33,926 bases of DNA from Spirochaetaceae bacterium (GCA_031262035.1 JAISIL010000082.1:1-33926), one strand, 5' to 3'; numbered from the stretch's first letter, positions 23,511 through 30,943 are shown. Numbers and translations: made by a program. The notes: generated by a model not told the origin, from the letters alone.

Positions 23511-23900
23511 TCATATAATGGCCATCGTTTTTTTATTTTTATGCGTTGTTTGCCTTTTCTGTGGAATCTGTAGAGTTTCATTTGTTGTGTTTGAAAAAGC
23601 CGGATGAAGGCGGATGCCTAATTGATTTAGCACCCGCAACAAAGTAAAAAAGCTGGGATTTCCCTGAGAAGAAAGTGCTTTATATAAAGAAGCACGGTCA
23701 AGATTAAGCTTTTTTGCGAGTTCTACCATGCCTTTTGAACGTGCAATATCACCGACAACATCAAAGAGCAGTCCAGGGTCATTATCTTCAATTGCGCCTT
23801 GTATTGCTTCGTCAAGATACAATAAAACGTCTTCCGCAGTGTCAAGTAATTCTGCACCGTCCCATTCAGCCCACTCAATCTTAGTTTTAGTTTTAGCCAT
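23511..23900 (-). CDS. HigA-type antitoxin
   Basis: The 129-residue protein starts MAKTKTKIEWAEWDGAELLD. The core TAEDVLLYLDEAIQGAIEDN, LAKKLNLDRASLYKALSSQG and LLRVLNQLGIRLHP matches the addiction-module antidote family (TIGR02684-type, HigA-like HTH). The start at 23900 is preceded by AGGAGG about 11 bases away. The C-terminus (after about residue 105, NETLQIPQKRQTTHKNKK) is an unstructured basic tail not typical of the family, perhaps an extension from a lost stop codon. It lies five bases after the toxin gene, toxin first, as in HigBA systems. Confidence 0.83.
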   Translation of the reverse strand: MAKTKTKIEWAEWDGAELLDTAEDVLLYLDEAIQGAIEDNDPGLLFDVVGDIARSKGMVELAKKLNLDRASLYKALSSQGNPSFFTLLRVLNQLGIRLHPAFSNTTNETLQIPQKRQTTHKNKKTMAII

Positions 23901-23905
23901 TTTTT

Positions 23906-24229
23906 TTATTCCTCCTTGTCTTCTTCCCAAGTGTAAGTACTAGGGTCGTTGGCTATTTTTTTTTCTTCCTTAATGTCAGCAGGTTGAGTTGATTTATCAC
24001 CACCACAAAGTAACAATATTATTTCCTTTTCAGTCTCCGTATAATAGAGTCTATAACCCGGACCATAATTTTCACGCATTTCGGAAATACCTTCTCCTAC
24101 CGGTTTCACATCACCCGGATTACCTCTTTTAAGCCTCCTGATACGGACAGCCAATCTTTGCTTCGCTCGCAGGTCTCTGAGTCTACTAAGCCATTTTATC
24201 ACAATATTACTTCTGAATACTCGTTTCAT
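23906..24229 (-). CDS. HigB/RelE-type toxin (addiction module killer protein)
   Basis: The 107-residue basic protein has the pattern of TIGR02683-type killer proteins: WLSRLRDLRAKQRLAVRIRR, GNPGDVKPVGEGISEMRENY, GPGYRLYYT and LLCGGDKSTQPADI. These are RelE-fold mRNA interferases acting at the ribosome. The start at 24229 lies six bases after a TACATT box and has no ribosome binding site, so the message is probably leaderless. The acidic C-terminal tail (TYTWEEDKEE) is slightly longer than usual. Confidence 0.87.
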   Translation of the reverse strand: MKRVFRSNIVIKWLSRLRDLRAKQRLAVRIRRLKRGNPGDVKPVGEGISEMRENYGPGYRLYYTETEKEIILLLCGGDKSTQPADIKEEKKIANDPSTYTWEEDKEE

Positions 24230-24235
24230 AATCTA

Positions 24236-24264
24236 AATGTAGCATTTATGCAACATTTTGTCAA
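24236..24264 (-). promoter_or_regulatory. Promoter of the HigBA-type module, leaderless type
   Basis: On the minus strand: TTGACA, a 17-base spacer, TACATT, then six bases to ATG. Confidence 0.68.
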
Positions 24265-24333
24265 GTGGTTTTGAAAAAAGTTGAGGAGATAATTTTAAAA
24301 GACGACCACGAACAGCACCAACAACACGAACTT

Positions 24334-24380
24334 GTGGTCTCGACCCTTCGACAAGCTCAGGGACCGCAGGCTCGACCACC
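24334..24380. repeat. GTGGTCTCGACCCTTCGACA repeat upstream of the Fic gene
   Basis: This is the long form of the repeat, with CTTCGACAAGCTCAGGGACC inside the outer GTGGT...ACCAC arms, as at 23217-23263. It is followed by a run of seven G (24381-24387). The CTTCGACAAGCTCAGG core is widespread in bacterial genomes. Confidence 0.75.
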
Positions 24381-24398
24381 GGGGGGGTCACCAAAGCC

Positions 24399-24427
24399 TA
24401 TACACAGAGGCGACTTTGTGCTATACT
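24399..24427 (+). promoter_or_regulatory. Promoter of the Fic gene, leaderless type
   Basis: TATACA, a 17-base spacer and TATACT (24422-24427), then six bases to ATG at 24434. The -35 match is only moderate. A G7 run lies 12 bases upstream of it. Confidence 0.5.
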
Positions 24428-24433
24428 GTGGGT

Positions 24434-25114
24434 ATGGACGATAGGTTTAAGCTGAGTCGGGAAGAAAATGTTTTTCTTGCGAAAAAGGCTTGGGATGTAA
24501 GTATCTATTGCGGTATGAAGATGGAAAACCGTAATGTGACTTTCCCTGAAACAGTGACTATTTTACAGGGGGTTAATGTTCCCAATGTGTCTCTTGATGA
24601 TATTCAAGCTATATTGAATATGCGGGATGCCTGGCGCAAATTGCTCAATACTATTGATGCCACACTTGATATAGACTATCTTTGTATGCTGAACAATGAG
24701 GTTTCACGGAATGAGTCCCTGGAATGGGGCGTTTTGCGAAGCGGCACGGTGGGTATTAGCGGCAGCGATTATAAACCACCGGTGCCGGTAAAAGAAGTAT
24801 GCATCAGAGAATTGCAAGGCATACTAGATGCAGATGCAAGTAATACCGAGAAGGCTTTGAACATCTTTTTATGGGGCTGTAGAACACAGTTGTTCTGGGA
24901 CGGCAATAAAAGGACAAGTCTCTTGGCTGCGAACAAGTTACTTATCAAAAAAGGCTGCGGTATTTTGACTATTGCAGAACAGGATATTGAAGAGTTTAAT
25001 ATTTTATTAAGCGATTTCTATAATAATATGGGGAAAAATACAGCACAGGAAAAGCTATTAAAAAATTTCCTTTATGAAAAAGCTATTCAGGGGATAGAAT
25101 ACAATGAACAATAA
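24434..25114 (+). CDS. Fic/DOC-family protein lacking the catalytic histidine
   Basis: The 226-residue protein starts MDDRFKLSREENVFLAKKAW. A Fic core is visible: a flap-like segment LRSGTVGISGSDYKPPVPV at about 101-119, then TQLFWDGNKRTSLLAANKLL at about 151-170. This matches the Fic motif HxFxxGN(G/K)R except that the catalytic His is Gln152. Fic enzymes transfer AMP or a related group to proteins, so this one may be inactive or act by binding only. The frame upstream to 24332 runs through repeat DNA, and the promoter right before 24434 supports this start. It overlaps the next gene by 11 bases. Confidence 0.82.
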   Translation: MDDRFKLSREENVFLAKKAWDVSIYCGMKMENRNVTFPETVTILQGVNVPNVSLDDIQAILNMRDAWRKLLNTIDATLDIDYLCMLNNEVSRNESLEWGVLRSGTVGISGSDYKPPVPVKEVCIRELQGILDADASNTEKALNIFLWGCRTQLFWDGNKRTSLLAANKLLIKKGCGILTIAEQDIEEFNILLSDFYNNMGKNTAQEKLLKNFLYEKAIQGIEYNEQ

Positions 25115-25529
25115 ACACACAAAACACACAGAGACCGAACAGCAGCGGGAATACCGGGAGATGATTCGCGGGCAGTATGGCGAGGAGATTAATCGGCTGA
25201 GTTTAGGGCGTTATGTATCCGGGTGGCAGGATTGGAAGGAGCCTTTGTGGGGGCTTTTTTTCGAAACAGACAGGGGATTGCGCTTTCATTATATGCCCGG
25301 CGAAAGTTGGGTTGATGTAATCTTTACTTTTGGGAAAGAACGAAAGAAGCCTAAGGAAAAAATGCTTTTTATTCCTCACGAGAATATTATTGAAAGGCAG
25401 TTTATAAAAGAAAAGAACTTTTTCAAAAAGCTCTTTGGGAGCAGGCCTCCGTATTCGATTATAAGCTATACAGACGATGCAGGCAACAAGGCGCAGCTTG
25501 TCATTGAAGTAGATAATCAGTATACTTAA
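25104..25529 (+). CDS. Hypothetical protein coupled to the Fic gene
   Basis: The 141-residue protein starts MNNKHTKHTETEQQREYREM. It is polar at the N-terminus, then has a mixed alpha/beta body (LWGLFFETDRGLRFHYMPG, ESWVDVIFTF, KMLFIPHENIIER, YSIISYTDDAGNKAQLVIEV) that could be a small PH-like or beta-sandwich domain. It has no signal peptide or membrane segment. The start lies within the Fic gene with an 11-base overlap, so expression is probably coupled. I do not recognise the family; an accessory or regulator of the Fic protein is possible. Confidence 0.7.
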   Translation: MNNKHTKHTETEQQREYREMIRGQYGEEINRLSLGRYVSGWQDWKEPLWGLFFETDRGLRFHYMPGESWVDVIFTFGKERKKPKEKMLFIPHENIIERQFIKEKNFFKKLFGSRPPYSIISYTDDAGNKAQLVIEVDNQYT

Positions 25530-25551
25530 ACTACATCAAAGGAGACTTGCA

Positions 25552-26469
25552 TTGAATAAAAAGACACTGCGCGCAGACGGCCTGCTTTTATTGGCAGCCT
25601 TTATCTGGGGGCTTGCATTTGTTGCACAAAGGGTCGGCATGGATTACATGGGGCCTTTTACCTATAATGGTATTCGTTACCTCCTCGGCCTTCTAACTAT
25701 TCTGCCGCTTATTATATTCCGGCATGGCAAGGCAAAAAAGCTTAATCCCGATTATGCAAAAGAATTTTCCTGGAAGAAACTTATCAAGTGTTCCTTGGCG
25801 CTGGGGACTGTGCTTACCGTTGCGGTTAGTATGCAGCAGATTGCTATTATGTATACAACGGCAGGAAACACGGGCTTTCTTACCAGTCTTTATGTGGCAT
25901 TTACCCCCATTGCAGGTATTTTTCTGGGCCGCAAAACGGGTATACCCACCTGGATTGGCGCCTGCCTTTCTGTAGCGGGAACATTCTGCCTGAGCATTGC
26001 ACCATCAGTTTTTTCGGGCGGGGCTATTGCTATTAATCCCGGTGATATAATTACTTTTATAAGCGCCTTTGTATGGACTGCCCATGTGCTTATGATTGAT
26101 TCTTTTGTGCACAAGGTTGACCCTATTCAATTATCTGCAGGCCAATTTATTATCTGTGGTGTAGTGTCTCTGATAATCGGTTTAATTCGGGAAACAATAA
26201 CGCTCGAGGCCCTTATTGCAGGTGCTATTCCCCTGCTTTATGGGGGCATCGGTTCTGTGGGTATTGCCTATACACTACAAGTGGTTGGGCAGAAAGATTC
26301 ACCTCCTGCCCATGCAACAATACTACTCTCTATGGAAGGCGTCTTTTCGGCAGTCGGCGGCACATTGATTCTACACGAAACACTGAGCAGCTACACACTG
26401 GGCGGCTTTATACTGATATTCATCGGTATTATGGCAACCCAGTGGGATGTTATCCGGGGAAAGCATTAA
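25552..26469 (+). CDS. EamA/DMT-family transporter
   Basis: The 305-residue inner-membrane protein has about ten hydrophobic segments and two EamA repeats, the drug/metabolite transporter layout. The first helix has LLLLAAFIWGLAFVAQRVGM and the second repeat has IITFISAFVWTAHVLMID. Such carriers export small metabolites or amino acids; the substrate is not deducible. The start is TTG at 25552, supported by AAAGGAG at normal distance. The stop overlaps the stop of the convergent SPOR gene (shared TTAA). Confidence 0.9.
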   Translation: MNKKTLRADGLLLLAAFIWGLAFVAQRVGMDYMGPFTYNGIRYLLGLLTILPLIIFRHGKAKKLNPDYAKEFSWKKLIKCSLALGTVLTVAVSMQQIAIMYTTAGNTGFLTSLYVAFTPIAGIFLGRKTGIPTWIGACLSVAGTFCLSIAPSVFSGGAIAINPGDIITFISAFVWTAHVLMIDSFVHKVDPIQLSAGQFIICGVVSLIIGLIRETITLEALIAGAIPLLYGGIGSVGIAYTLQVVGQKDSPPAHATILLSMEGVFSAVGGTLILHETLSSYTLGGFILIFIGIMATQWDVIRGKH

Positions 26470-27572
26470 GGCTTGCGGATGAATACATCGCTGTAGCCTT
26501 TTCCACGGAATTCCTGGAAGAGGGCGCCGGCTTCGCCTTCGGATACTGGGCCGAGAAGCACTTTGTAAAGGCGGCTATCCGAACTTCCACCGAGTTCTAC
26601 TACAAGGGGATAATTTTTACCGATGCGGTCGAGCTCAGGTTCTATTGAAGCAGGATATTTGAAGGCCCCTACCTGTAAGTAGTATTTTCCTTTTTCCAGA
26701 TTAGTTATTGTAGGCACTGAGAAGCCTGTCGACCCTGATGCAGCAGAAGCAGGGGACGGCGACGCTTGCGAAGCCGGCCTGGCGGATTGGGCGGGCGCCG
26801 GACTGATTGGCGCTACCAGTGGAACCCCCAAATCAGGTATAGTATTCCCATTCTCCGGAGGCTTTGCAGGAGCCGGCACTAAACTTGCTCTTCCCGGTGT
26901 CGAGGGATTAAAGGGCACAAGAGGGCTTGCAGGACTAGCAGGGCTTACAGGAGCAGAAGAACTTGGAGGAGTATAAGAACTCGGAGGGCTTGCAGGAATA
27001 AGAGAGCTTGCAGAAGGAGAAGGGCTTGCAGGAGGAAGCGGAGCCTGGGGTGCAGGAGCGGGCAATGTCTGGTTCGAGGGAAGGGTTAAAGGCGCTTGTG
27101 TTCCTGTTGCAGGCTGTGTTGCGGGAGCCTGAGAAAGAGGAATCAGAGGCAGCGCGGGCACCGTTTCGGGCGGAGGGCTCAGGCTAGGAGAGGAAGCAGG
27201 AGAGGTTTGGACAAAAGGCACCACGCCTGAATTTGTTCCCAGGAAAGGAGAAAATGCTTCGGTATCGGGGAGGACATCGACACGAATGCGTCCTGTTCCT
27301 ATGATGCCGAGGGCAGTCGCCGATTCTTTCGATAAAACGGCAAGAAGGCCGCCGGTATCGAGGCTTGAGGATACATTGACCCTGATAGATACTCCTGTTT
27401 CCAGGTTTGTCACATTGGCAAGGGTGTTCTTTTGCAAGCCCTTTGCAGACATATAGTAACCTTCAGGAAAATCGCCATCCTTTCCCACGCTGGCCGTGCC
27501 TTCAAAGACATTGGCGGCAAAAATATTTTGCAAAAGACAAAGCGTAATCAATGCAAAAGCATACTTCTTCAT
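26466..27572 (-). CDS. SPOR-domain envelope protein with degenerate RlpA-like domain
   Basis: The 368-residue protein starts MKKYAFALITLCLLQNIFAA, a cleavable signal peptide, after AGGAG. Residues about 22-105 (FEGTASVGKDGDF, LANVTNLETGVSIRV, SKESATALGIIGTGRIRVDV) resemble the double-psi barrel of RlpA. The catalytic NDRGPF segment of RlpA lytic transglycosylases is replaced by NVSSSLDTGG, so enzymatic activity is doubtful. A Pro/Ser/Ala-rich linker of about 165 residues follows. The C-terminus (about 293-368, YYLQVGAFKYPASIEPELDR) is a SPOR domain that binds denuded septal peptidoglycan. The likely role is at the cell wall during division. Confidence 0.85.
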   Translation of the reverse strand: MKKYAFALITLCLLQNIFAANVFEGTASVGKDGDFPEGYYMSAKGLQKNTLANVTNLETGVSIRVNVSSSLDTGGLLAVLSKESATALGIIGTGRIRVDVLPDTEAFSPFLGTNSGVVPFVQTSPASSPSLSPPPETVPALPLIPLSQAPATQPATGTQAPLTLPSNQTLPAPAPQAPLPPASPSPSASSLIPASPPSSYTPPSSSAPVSPASPASPLVPFNPSTPGRASLVPAPAKPPENGNTIPDLGVPLVAPISPAPAQSARPASQASPSPASAASGSTGFSVPTITNLEKGKYYLQVGAFKYPASIEPELDRIGKNYPLVVELGGSSDSRLYKVLLGPVSEGEAGALFQEFRGKGYSDVFIRKP

Positions 27573-27643
27573 ATATTTCTCCTACTGTAAAATGTAAAAT
27601 TCCCTACTATACATATCGGCACAAATGCTATAAACTATTAGCG

Positions 27644-28162
27644 ATGAAATATTATACCGTGCAGGTAAAGGCCCGGGGCGAAAATCGTTATATCAAATTA
27701 TTCAAAGCAATGCATAAAGATTCCCCGGTAAAGATACATTTTCCTGTTCGAAACCTTAAAATAAGGCGCCAGGGGCAGATGTTTGAGGATATTCGAGGTA
27801 TTTTTCCCGGTTATATCTTTCTGGAACTTGATGATACTGCCAATATTGCTGATTATAGCTGGGATTTCCGCAGAACAGAGGGTTTTTTTCGTTTTTTGCG
27901 CTCCAACCAGGACATTCAAGCCCTTCAGGGGAAGGATTTAGAGGTTGTTCTGCATTTTATTAAGCAGCTTGGGGGAATTTCAGGGGTTTCCAAGGTCCAG
28001 TTTGATGAAAATGATAGAATTGTCGTTGCAGAAGGCCCCCTTATGGGCATGGAAGGGAAAATTATCAAGGTAGACCGCCGAAAAGGCCGGGCAAAAATAA
28101 AACTCGACCTTTATGACGATTCTTTTGCCATCGACCTGGCTTTCGAGATGATTAAAGGCTAG
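27644..28162 (+). CDS. NusG-family (LoaP-like) antitermination factor
   Basis: The 172-residue protein starts MKYYTVQVKARGENRYIKLF. It has an NGN domain (about 1-110, with GIFPGYIFLELDD) and a C-terminal KOW segment (about 125-155, VVAEGPLMGMEGKIIKVDRR). The overall shape fits specialised NusG paralogues such as LoaP, which load on RNA polymerase at particular operons and let it pass terminators. The target operon is not evident; most neighbours are on the other strand. The start at 27644 lies nine bases after TATAAA and has no ribosome binding site. The stop overlaps that of the convergent membrane protein gene (CTAG). Confidence 0.82.
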   Translation: MKYYTVQVKARGENRYIKLFKAMHKDSPVKIHFPVRNLKIRRQGQMFEDIRGIFPGYIFLELDDTANIADYSWDFRRTEGFFRFLRSNQDIQALQGKDLEVVLHFIKQLGGISGVSKVQFDENDRIVVAEGPLMGMEGKIIKVDRRKGRAKIKLDLYDDSFAIDLAFEMIKG

Positions 28163-28587
28163 AACGCCATAGCAATACCGGCAATCAATGCAAAAACGAA
28201 AATGACCAGCACAAAGGCAAGCATCACAATAGTTAATATGCCTGAAAATTTTACCAAGCGCTTCAGATTTTTTGCAGCAAGCTCAAGGCTTTCCTCACTT
28301 TCGTCGGCCTTGAAGCCCTTCATGCCCTTGGCACACTTGAGCATATACACTGTCGGAATAATCGTGATGCCACCACCTATTACATAGCCTATACCCATAG
28401 CAAACTGTGGAAGGCCTGTATCAACATCATAAAGAAAATCACCAAAGGGAGATATAGTAGCGGTTCCGCTAATTATCAGCACCAGGCCGGAAATAATCAT
28501 AAAAATTGCAGCTATCAGCGAAATAACAGCCAGGAATTTTACCCAGGGAGACGATTCTTTTACATAGACTTTTGTAGCTTCTGTCAT
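28159..28587 (-). CDS. Small membrane protein (DUF5362-like)
   Basis: The 142-residue protein starts MTEATKVYVKESSPWVKFLAV. About four hydrophobic segments are visible: FLAVISLIAAIFMIISGLVL, FAMGIGYVIGGGITIIPTVY, and a C-terminal stretch SGILTIVMLAFVLVIFVFAL followed by IAGIAMAF. A charged loop (KGFKADESEESLELAAKNLK) lies before the last part. It resembles DUF5362-type proteins of unknown function. A ribosome binding site (AGGAG) lies before the ATG. Confidence 0.78.
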   Translation of the reverse strand: MTEATKVYVKESSPWVKFLAVISLIAAIFMIISGLVLIISGTATISPFGDFLYDVDTGLPQFAMGIGYVIGGGITIIPTVYMLKCAKGMKGFKADESEESLELAAKNLKRLVKFSGILTIVMLAFVLVIFVFALIAGIAMAF

Positions 28588-28606
28588 ATTTTACTCCTAT
28601 GCATAT

Positions 28607-28635
28607 AGTATAGTATAAATCGGCTGAATTTGCAA
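28607..28635 (-). promoter_or_regulatory. Promoter of the small membrane protein gene
   Basis: On the minus strand: TTGCAA, a 17-base spacer and TATACT, then a leader of about 15 bases with AGGAG. Confidence 0.55.
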
Positions 28636-28655
28636 TAGGCGCTAATCATAAAAAA

Positions 28656-28708
28656 CAACCACGAATAACACGAATCGGCTTCGCCGACACGAATAATCTA
28701 TCGTGGTT
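28656..28708. mobile_element. Short deletion form of the terminal-inverted-repeat element
   Basis: It begins CAACCACGAATAACACGAAT-CGGCTTCGCCG as in the full copy at 33518-33626 and ends in CGTGGTT, but the middle is missing. Its right end supplies the stop codon of the copper ATPase frame (TAA at 28709-28707, minus). Confidence 0.8.
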
Positions 28709-30632
28709 ATATACATCGCAGCTTCAGTCTTAGGGCATTTGCCAGGACGGAGACTGAAGAAAAGCTCATGCAGGCGGCGGCTATCATTGGGTTGAGGAGT
28801 GGGCCGCCGAATATGTGCAGAAGTCCTGCGGCAATGGGAATGGACAGGGTGTTGTAGCAAAAAGCCCAGAAAAGGTTCTGTTTTATTGTCCTCATGGTGA
28901 GACGGCTTAGGTGAATAGCCTTGGGTAAATCGCCTAAATCGCTATGCATTAATACCATGTCCGCTGTTTCCATTGCCACATCGGCGCCTGCCCCAATGGC
29001 AATGCCCACATCCGCTGCAGCCAGGGAAGGGGCATCATTGATGCCATCTCCAACCATGGCAACAAGGGTAGCAGCCTTTTCGTTTGCCTGTTTCAGTTTC
29101 TGCACCTCGGCTGCCTTGCCTTCCGGTAAAACTTCTGCGATAAAGCTGTCTACACCGGCCTCCTTGGCAATAGAGGCAGCGGTTTTTGCAGTATCCCCGG
29201 TCAGCATCAGCGTTTTAATGCCCAGGGCATGCAGGCTGGCAATAGCGGCAGGGGAAGAAGGCTTTACCGTGTCGGCAATGTCAATGCAGCCTGCGTATTG
29301 GCCGTTAATGGCGATATAGATGGCGGCCTCGTCGCTTATTGGAATAGCGTTTTCTTCTAGCAATTTGCGGTTTCCAATAAGAATCTCACGCAAAGGCGCA
29401 AAGGCGCGGAGTCCTTGCCCTGGTATTGCGGTGAAATCAGTAATCGTTTCTAAAGTCAAGTTTCGGTTTTTGGATTCTTCAACTATTGCTCTAGCTAAGG
29501 GATGTTCGCTATGCTTCTCGACAGCCGCTGCTATTTGTAATAATTCATCCTCTTCTTCGCGCCTTTGCGCCTTTGCGTGAGCTACTTTTATAGAGGTAAT
29601 TACCGGCCGCCCTGTTGTGATAGTCCCTGTCTTGTCCAGCGCTACTACCCCGACTTTGCAGACTTTTTCCAGAGCCTCGCCATTTTTGATGAGGATTCCC
29701 TGTTCGGCGCCTTTGCCGGTGCCTACCATGATGGCTACCGGGGTTGCAAGGCCGAGTGCACAGGGGCAGGCGATTACCAGCACGGAGATAAATATTTGCA
29801 GGCTGAATGCAAAGTCCTTTTCGGCAATGAACCAGGCAAGGGAAGCAAGCAGGGCAATGAGCACCACAATGGGCACAAAGATGCCGGCCACCTTATCGGC
29901 AAGGCGGGCAATCGGGGCCTTTGAACCCTGTGCCTCCTCCACCAGGCTGACAATGCGGGCCAATGCGGTATCGGCGCCAACCTTTTCCGCCTTAAAAGTG
30001 AAGGTTCCCGTTGTGTTTATGGTAGCGGCATAAACCTTTGAGCCCTCGGTTTTTTCTACGGGAAGGCTCTCGCCGGTTAAAAGGCTTTCGTTGATACTTG
30101 AGTTGCCGCTCAGAACAATGCCGTCTACGGGAAGCTTCTCGCCGGGACGCACACGAATTATATCACCGGGGAGGAGTGCATCTACAGGAATTTCCTGTTC
30201 TGTTTCTTCCCCTTCTGCATTGGTTTTTACTAGTAGGGCAGTCTTTGGGGCAAGGGACATTAGTTTTTTGATTGCATCACCGCTTTTTCCCTTGCTCCAG
30301 GCCTCAAGGGTTTTACCTAAAAGGATAAGGGCAATGATGACACCGGCACTCTCATAATACAAGTGGTGCATAGTATGCACTGTATCCATTGCCTGTGATG
30401 CAGCTAATGCAAGAAGCACTGTCTGGTAGGCACTGTAGATAAAGGCTGCCATTGTGCCGATAGCAATAAGGCTGTCCATGTTTGGTGCAAAGGCAAACAG
30501 GGCCTTAAAGCCGCCGGTATAAAAGCGCTTGCCTATAATCATCAGCCCAATAGCCAGGGCTGCCTGAACCAGGGCAATAGGCAGAGTCGCTTCCATGAAG
30601 AACATGGCAATGATAAAAAGAGGGATTGCCAA
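28707..30632 (-). CDS. copA: Copper-type P1B ATPase, main part (split gene)
   Basis: This frame codes for the membrane and catalytic parts of a Cu(+)-exporting ATPase: the CPC metal motif in [15 protein letters not shown] (actuator), [11 protein letters not shown] (phosphorylated Asp), SEHPLA in the nucleotide domain, TGDTAKTA and GDGINDAP. It begins inside the first membrane helix ([11 protein letters not shown]) with a TTG and no ribosome binding site. The frame stays open upstream to 30683, reading [16 protein letters not shown], which completes that helix and meets the HMA frame at a run of ten A. It is therefore the second part of one gene, reached by a -1 shift. Two inverted copies of the CTCACGCAAAGGCGC repeat lie inside the coding region, and the stop lies in another repeat. 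Confidence 0.92.
   Translation of the reverse strand: MAIPLFIIAMFFMEATLPIALVQAALAIGLMIIGKRFYTGGFKALFAFAPNMDSLIAIGTMAAFIYSAYQTVLLALAASQAMDTVHTMHHLYYESAGVIIALILLGKTLEAWSKGKSGDAIKKLMSLAPKTALLVKTNAEGEETEQEIPVDALLPGDIIRVRPGEKLPVDGIVLSGNSSINESLLTGESLPVEKTEGSKVYAATINTTGTFTFKAEKVGADTALARIVSLVEEAQGSKAPIARLADKVAGIFVPIVVLIALLASLAWFIAEKDFAFSLQIFISVLVIACPCALGLATPVAIMVGTGKGAEQGILIKNGEALEKVCKVGVVALDKTGTITTGRPVITSIKVAHAKAQRREEEDELLQIAAAVEKHSEHPLARAIVEESKNRNLTLETITDFTAIPGQGLRAFAPLREILIGNRKLLEENAIPISDEAAIYIAINGQYAGCIDIADTVKPSSPAAIASLHALGIKTLMLTGDTAKTAASIAKEAGVDSFIAEVLPEGKAAEVQKLKQANEKAATLVAMVGDGINDAPSLAAADVGIAIGAGADVAMETADMVLMHSDLGDLPKAIHLSRLTMRTIKQNLFWAFCYNTLSIPIAAGLLHIFGGPLLNPMIAAACMSFSSVSVLANALRLKLRCI
29385..29411 (+). 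repeat. CTCACGCAAAGGCGC repeat inside copA
   Basis: It codes on the minus strand for LRAFAPLRE within the nucleotide-binding domain, where relatives have an equally long but different sequence. An inverted copy lies at 29559-29581, and a related motif is in the pseudouridine synthase gene at 8236-8262. Confidence 0.75.
29559..29581 (-). repeat. CTCACGCAAAGGCGC repeat inside copA, inverted copy
   Basis: It codes for AHAKAQRR just after the phosphorylation-domain strand ITSIKV, a variable loop in this family. It adds a few residues and keeps the frame. Confidence 0.78.
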
Positions 30633-30664
30633 ACAAAAGGCTGCTATACAAGAGCGCTTTTGGT

Positions 30665-30943
30665 TTAGGAATTCATTTTTTTTTTAGCAGGGGCGGAATC
30701 ATTATCCGCCCCTACAGACTGGCCCATTGCATCGAGTTCAAAGGCTTCGTAGCCTGCATCATCGACTGCAGCTTGCATTGCGGCAAAGTCCAATTTGGCC
30801 TCGTCATAGCGCACGGTGGCTTTTTCTGTTGCAAGGTTGACAAAGGCATTGTCTACACCGTCCAGTTTCGATAATGCCTTTTCAACATGCCGCACACAGG
30901 CCGCACAGCTCATGCCGCCAATTCCCAGGGTTATGGTTTTCAT
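30665..30943 (-). CDS. copA: HMA copper-binding domain: CopZ-like product or N-terminus of CopA
   Basis: The 92-residue frame starts [20 protein letters not shown], with the heavy-metal-associated GMxCxxC motif. The ferredoxin-like HMA domain spans about 1-68 and ends [15 protein letters not shown] linker ([14 protein letters not shown]) follows, partly coded by a palindromic repeat. The zero frame stops at TAA (30667-30665) after MNS. A -1 shift in the A10 run joins the ATPase frame to give a normal CopA of about 745 residues. Alone, the product would be a small copper chaperone like CopZ. The ATG lies one base after the nitroreductase stop, so translation is probably coupled; a TTG at 30952 is an alternative. 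Confidence 0.85.
   Translation of the reverse strand: MKTITLGIGGMSCAACVRHVEKALSKLDGVDNAFVNLATEKATVRYDEAKLDFAAMQAAVDDAGYEAFELDAMGQSVGADNDSAPAKKKMNS
30676..30685 (-). other. A10 slippery run joining the HMA and ATPase frames
   Basis: On the coding strand the sequence is GCT-AAA-AAA-AAA-ATG. Re-reading one A after the third AAA codon gives AAT-GAA-TTC and enters the ATPase frame. The two frames overlap only between 30665 and 30683, so any shift must occur in or next to this run. A palindromic hairpin (30689-30713) ends three bases upstream of it. Confidence 0.85.
30689..30715. repeat. GTAGGGGCGGAT palindromic repeat inside the HMA frame
   Basis: AGGGGCGGA (30689-30697) and TCCGCCCCT (30705-30713) are perfect inverted arms around seven bases. 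It belongs to the same family as 8296-8333 and 13937-13964. It codes for VGADNDSAP in the linker. Confidence 0.88.

Noticed and set aside
24332-24433. N-terminal extension of the Fic protein
   Set aside because: It lies in the dispersed repeat and across the promoter.
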